A DNA stretch of 38,250 bases from Deinococci bacterium. GTDB taxonomy: Bacteria > Deinococcota > Deinococci > Deinococcales > Trueperaceae. How positions within the stretch are numbered: position 1 is the first letter of the stretch; each line of letters opens with the position of its first letter. The DNA lies in NCBI GenBank assembly GCA_030149325.1, contig JASBRS010000016.1, forward strand, positions 1 through 38,250, given 5' to 3'. This document shows, in pieces, positions 33,233 to 38,250 of this stretch. The notes below the pieces were generated by a model. The model made no database searches and was not told the DNA's origin. It saw only the letters and a list, made by a program, of their open reading frames with translations. The position numbers and the translations under genes are program-made.

Positions 33233-34711
33233 TCAGCGCACCGTGATGCGCCCGTCGGTCTTCGGCGCGATGGTGCCGTCGGCCTTCACGGCGTTGGCCA
33301 CGACCTCGGCCAGCAGGGGGCCCTCGGAGGGCGACACCGCGGTGGGCAGGTCCTTGAACATGGTGTAGCCGTCGCCGCCGCCGTACATGTAGTCGTTGAT
33401 GGCCACGGTGTAGGTGGCGTTGGGGTCGAGCGGCTTGCCGTCGACGGTGATGTCGCTGACGCGGTGTCCGGCGCTCTGGCCGGGCTGCAGCACGAACCGC
33501 ACCCCCGAGACCTGCGGGAAGCGCCCGGCGAGCTGTTCGCGCTGCGACACGCCGTTCTCCAGAGCGGCCGCCAGCACGCTCCCCTTGGCCTTGACCACGA
33601 CCACCTTGTTGCCGAACGGCAGGATGGCGTAGACGTCCTTCTTGGTGATCGGCCCGGCAGGGTAGCTGCGGTCGGTGCGGATGCCGCCGCCGTTCATGAT
33701 GGCGACGTCGGCGTGCGTGGCGCTGCGGATGGCGTTGGCGATGAAGTCACCGAGGTTGGTCTCGACGGCGCGCACGTCCTTCTCGACGGCGTCGAGGGCC
33801 ACCACCGACTTGCCCAGCACCTCCGAGAAGCTGGCGTCGAGCTGCGCCACGTAGCGGTCGGTCATCGCCTGCATGCCGGGGTCCTTGGGGGTGTCCTGGG
33901 TCACCGGGATGTTGTCGAAGGTCATCGCCGGGTTCTTGCCCGAGAAGTCCACCTTGACGTTCCAGACGTTGCGCCAATCGCTGCTGGCCTTCACGTACGG
34001 AGCGTGACCGCACTGGGTGTCGAGCATGGCGGCGTGGTCGTGGCCGCCCACGATCAGGTCGATGCCGGACACCGCCGCCGAGAGCTGGCAGTCCTGGGCG
34101 TGCCCCTCGTGCGTCAGGGCGATGATGAACTGCGCCCCCTCCCCCTTGAGCTTCGCGACCTCGGCCTTGGCCGTGGCGATGGGGTCCTTGAACGTCACCG
34201 CGGAGGCGTTGGCGAGGATCGACGAGAAGTCGTAGGCCACACCGAACAGACCCACCTTGACGCCGCCCACCTCGACGATGGCGTCGGGCTGGGTGCCTGC
34301 GATCGGCTTGCCGGTGGAGCTGTCGAGGATGTTGGCGCTCAGCCACACGAAGTCGGATTCGGCGATGCGCTTCTTCAGCACCGACAGCCCGAAGTCGAAC
34401 TCGTGGTTGCCGAGGGTGGCGTAGTCGACGCCCAGGCGGTTGAGGGCCTCGACCATCTGCGCGCCCTGGAAGGCGTTGGACATCACCGACGGCGACAGCA
34501 GGTCGCCGGCGAACAGCACCAGCGTCTGCGGCTGGAAGGCCTTCACCTGATGGATGACGCTGGCCACGCCAGCGGCGCCACCGCGCGTACCGCCGCTGAC
34601 GCCTTGGAGCTCGTAGACGTCGTTGAAGGTGAGGAAGCTGGCCTGCTGGGCCTGGGCGAACGCCCCCAGCACGATCAGGACGACGGGGAGCCAACGGAGC
34701 TTTCGCAACAT
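33233..34711 (-). CDS. Secreted 5'-nucleotidase/metallophosphatase (UshA family)
   Basis: A 492-residue exported two-domain enzyme. Signal peptide MLRKLRWLPVVLIVLGAFAQA is probably cut before QQA. The metallophosphatase domain has FNDVYEL (Asp31), GDLLSPS (Asp70), GNHEFD (101-106), THEGH (His201) and GGHDH (222-226). The 5'-nucleotidase C-terminal domain has MNGGGIR (339-345) and later NDYMYGGGDGYTMF, the substrate-stacking region. It should release nucleosides and phosphate from external nucleotides, and 2',3'-cyclic nucleotides are possible substrates. AGAGGTGG lies about 8 nt before the ATG. A 7-bp hairpin (34739-34759) lies in its leader. It stands alone, opposite the str operon. Confidence 0.92.
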   Translation of the reverse strand: MLRKLRWLPVVLIVLGAFAQAQQASFLTFNDVYELQGVSGGTRGGAAGVASVIHQVKAFQPQTLVLFAGDLLSPSVMSNAFQGAQMVEALNRLGVDYATLGNHEFDFGLSVLKKRIAESDFVWLSANILDSSTGKPIAGTQPDAIVEVGGVKVGLFGVAYDFSSILANASAVTFKDPIATAKAEVAKLKGEGAQFIIALTHEGHAQDCQLSAAVSGIDLIVGGHDHAAMLDTQCGHAPYVKASSDWRNVWNVKVDFSGKNPAMTFDNIPVTQDTPKDPGMQAMTDRYVAQLDASFSEVLGKSVVALDAVEKDVRAVETNLGDFIANAIRSATHADVAIMNGGGIRTDRSYPAGPITKKDVYAILPFGNKVVVVKAKGSVLAAALENGVSQREQLAGRFPQVSGVRFVLQPGQSAGHRVSDITVDGKPLDPNATYTVAINDYMYGGGDGYTMFKDLPTAVSPSEGPLLAEVVANAVKADGTIAPKTDGRITVR

Positions 34712-34917
34712 GGACGGACCACCTCTCGGTTCCAGGTTCGGGTCGTGAGCCGCGACCCGGATCGGAGGGACCCGTGCGCCCCCAAAGCCTCCCCGCCCGG
34801 TCGCACGGCGACCTCAGGGCGGAGTACGCACCGATCGGGCCCATTGCACCACGGCCCCGATGAAAAGGCGATGAGCGCGCGTGGGGGCCGGGCGCCACCC
34901 GCGGCGGTCGGCAAGGC

Positions 34918-34947
34918 TTGAAATGGTCGGCCTGGAGGCTGTATACT
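34918..34947 (+). promoter_or_regulatory. Promoter of the str operon
   Basis: TTGAAA (34918-34923) and TATACT (34942-34947) are 18 nt apart, a near-consensus housekeeping promoter and the best in the window. Transcription should begin near 34954, about 150 nt before rpsL. Confidence 0.8.
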
Positions 34948-34960
34948 CACTGGGTTTGAC

Positions 34961-34992
34961 TCCCCCTGGCCCGCAGCGATGGGTCCGGGGGA
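34961..34992 (+). promoter_or_regulatory. Strong hairpin at the 5' end of the str leader
   Basis: TCCCCC-T-GGCCC pairs with GGGTC-C-GGGGGA around an 8-nt loop: 11 bp with one T-C mismatch and one G-U pair. It begins within about 10 nt of the predicted transcription start. It could stabilise the mRNA or be a binding site for feedback by a ribosomal protein; no T run follows, so a plain terminator is unlikely. Confidence 0.5.
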
Positions 34993-35105
34993 AGGTTTGT
35001 CGTGTGCACCACGGCGTTGGAATCGTAGACGACCAGACGTCTTCGCGGATCACAGGTCGAGTCCGTCCGCCGCAAGCGGGCGCCACGCTCAAGGGAGTGA
35101 TTGTT

Positions 35106-35495
<390 letters not shown>

Positions 35496-35509
35496 GGTCG
35501 AGGTAGAGG

Positions 35510-35980
35510 ATGGGACGTAGGAGACGAGCAGAGGTCCGCAAGCTCGAGCCCGACTTGGTGTACTCCGACACCACGGTCACGGCGTTCGTGAACAAGCTGA
35601 TGCGCGACGGCAAGAAGAACCTGGCCAGCCGCATCTTCTACGGCGCGTGCCGGCTGATCCAGGAGCGCAGTGGCCAGGAGCCGCTGAAGGTGTTCCGCCA
35701 GGCGCTCGACAACGTCAAGCCGCGCATCGAGGTCAAGAGCCGCCGCGTCGGCGGGGCGACGTACCAGGTCCCCGTCGAGGTGAGCCCGCGCCGCGCGCAG
35801 TCGCTGTCGTTGCGCTGGCTGGTGGCGGCCTCCGACGCCCGGCCCGAACGTACCGCCGTCGAACGCGTGGCGGGTGAGCTGCTGGACGCTTCCGCCGGTC
35901 GCGGTGGAGCCGTCAAGAAGAAGGATGATGTCGAGCGCATGGCGGAGGCGAACCGCGCCTACGCCCACTACCGCTGGTAG
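35510..35980 (+). CDS. rpsG: 30S ribosomal protein S7
   Basis: S7 starts assembly of the 30S head and contacts the E-site tRNA. The 156-residue protein has [83 protein letters not shown] and the basic C-terminal helix [14 protein letters not shown]. Its length matches Thermus S7. It begins 14 nt after rpsL with GAGGT near the ATG, and fusA starts 20 nt later. In E. coli S7 represses this operon by binding its mRNA; whether that holds here cannot be read from the short gap. Confidence 0.97.
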   Translation: MGRRRRAEVRKLEPDLVYSDTTVTAFVNKLMRDGKKNLASRIFYGACRLIQERSGQEPLKVFRQALDNVKPRIEVKSRRVGGATYQVPVEVSPRRAQSLSLRWLVAASDARPERTAVERVAGELLDASAGRGGAVKKKDDVERMAEANRAYAHYRW

Positions 35981-36000
35981 GCGCTGCGACCAGGTGGAGC

Positions 36001-38073
<2,073 letters not shown>

Positions 38074-38100
38074 GGGCCCACCGACCTAGCGAGGAGCTGA

Positions 38101-38250
<150 letters not shown>

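Larger units (their letters stand above)
34712..35105. other. Intergenic region between the 5'-nucleotidase gene and the str operon
   Basis: This 394-nt stretch holds no gene that I can support. It contains the 5'-nucleotidase leader with inverted repeat CGGGTCG-N7-CGACCCG (34739-34759), about 150 nt with nothing recognisable, the str promoter (34918-34947) and a transcribed leader of about 150 nt. The leader carries a strong hairpin (34961-34992). It also has a possible eight-codon reading frame at 35002-35028 (GTG TGC ... TAG) behind GGGGGAAGG. A second GTG at 35004 is in frame with rpsL but would add 34 unrelated residues. Confidence 0.6.

Noticed and set aside
34881-35105. N-terminal extension of S12
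   Set aside because: S12 proteins begin at the PTxNQL block. The added residues resemble nothing in the family and lie largely in the promoter and leader.

Overview
This window looks like chromosomal core sequence from a very GC-rich bacterium, by eye about 70% G+C. I would place it in the Deinococcota, perhaps near Truepera, but only tentatively. The case rests on a Thermus-like family 4 uracil-DNA glycosylase, an AroH-type chorismate mutase, a 156-residue S7 and a Thermus-like S12. It also rests on the many genes whose start codon sits 6-9 nt after a TANNNT -10 element with no Shine-Dalgarno, an arrangement known from Deinococcus. There is no phage, insertion sequence, CRISPR array or obvious island.

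Layout, left to right. (1) 135-3308, minus strand: sucC-sucD-gluQ (succinyl-CoA ligase, then glutamyl-Q tRNA-Asp synthetase). (2) 3505-6509, plus: a MogA/MoaB-like protein, a DUF456 membrane protein, then lgt and a shortened glmU with overlapping stop and start. (3) 6515-10274, minus: a fused sucrose-phosphate synthase/phosphatase followed 10 nt later by a GH32/GH43-like protein; carA diverges from it. (4) 11559-15104: an ABA4-like (DUF4281) membrane protein diverging from a response regulator, histidine kinase and secreted spondin-domain protein. (5) 15183-19120, minus: family 4 uracil-DNA glycosylase, DUF1844 protein and dtd; an unknown 126-residue protein; a zinc-ribbon protein; recN. (6) 19213-22671: HMG-CoA lyase-like protein (+), NrnA-type DHH phosphoesterase (-), HtrA-like protease (+). 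(7) tRNA-Ile(GAU) (-), ispH-dusA (+), acyl-CoA dehydrogenase (-), aroH (+), an unknown 94-residue protein (-), glycerate 2-kinase (+), then sua5-purE-purK (+). (8) Amylosucrase (+) converging on a secreted 5'-nucleotidase (-). (9) The str operon rpsL-rpsG-fusA-tuf (+), with tuf cut by the window edge.

Two themes link the genes. One is sucrose and glucan metabolism: synthesis by SPS-SPP, possible processing by the GH32-like partner, and amylosucrase 21 kb away. The other is nucleic-acid and translation upkeep (UDG, RecN, NrnA, DTD, GluQ, DusA, Sua5, str operon).

I see no clearly new multi-gene system. The most striking signals are single-gene oddities. The 46 visible tuf codons all end in G or T, unlike every neighbour. 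The family 4 uracil-DNA glycosylase contains no cysteine, so it cannot hold the family's usual iron-sulfur cluster. GlmU lacks its acetyltransferase half. rpsL appears to start with CTG behind a structured leader. The spondin protein carries a Met-Gly-Ser-Ser repeat beside a two-component system.
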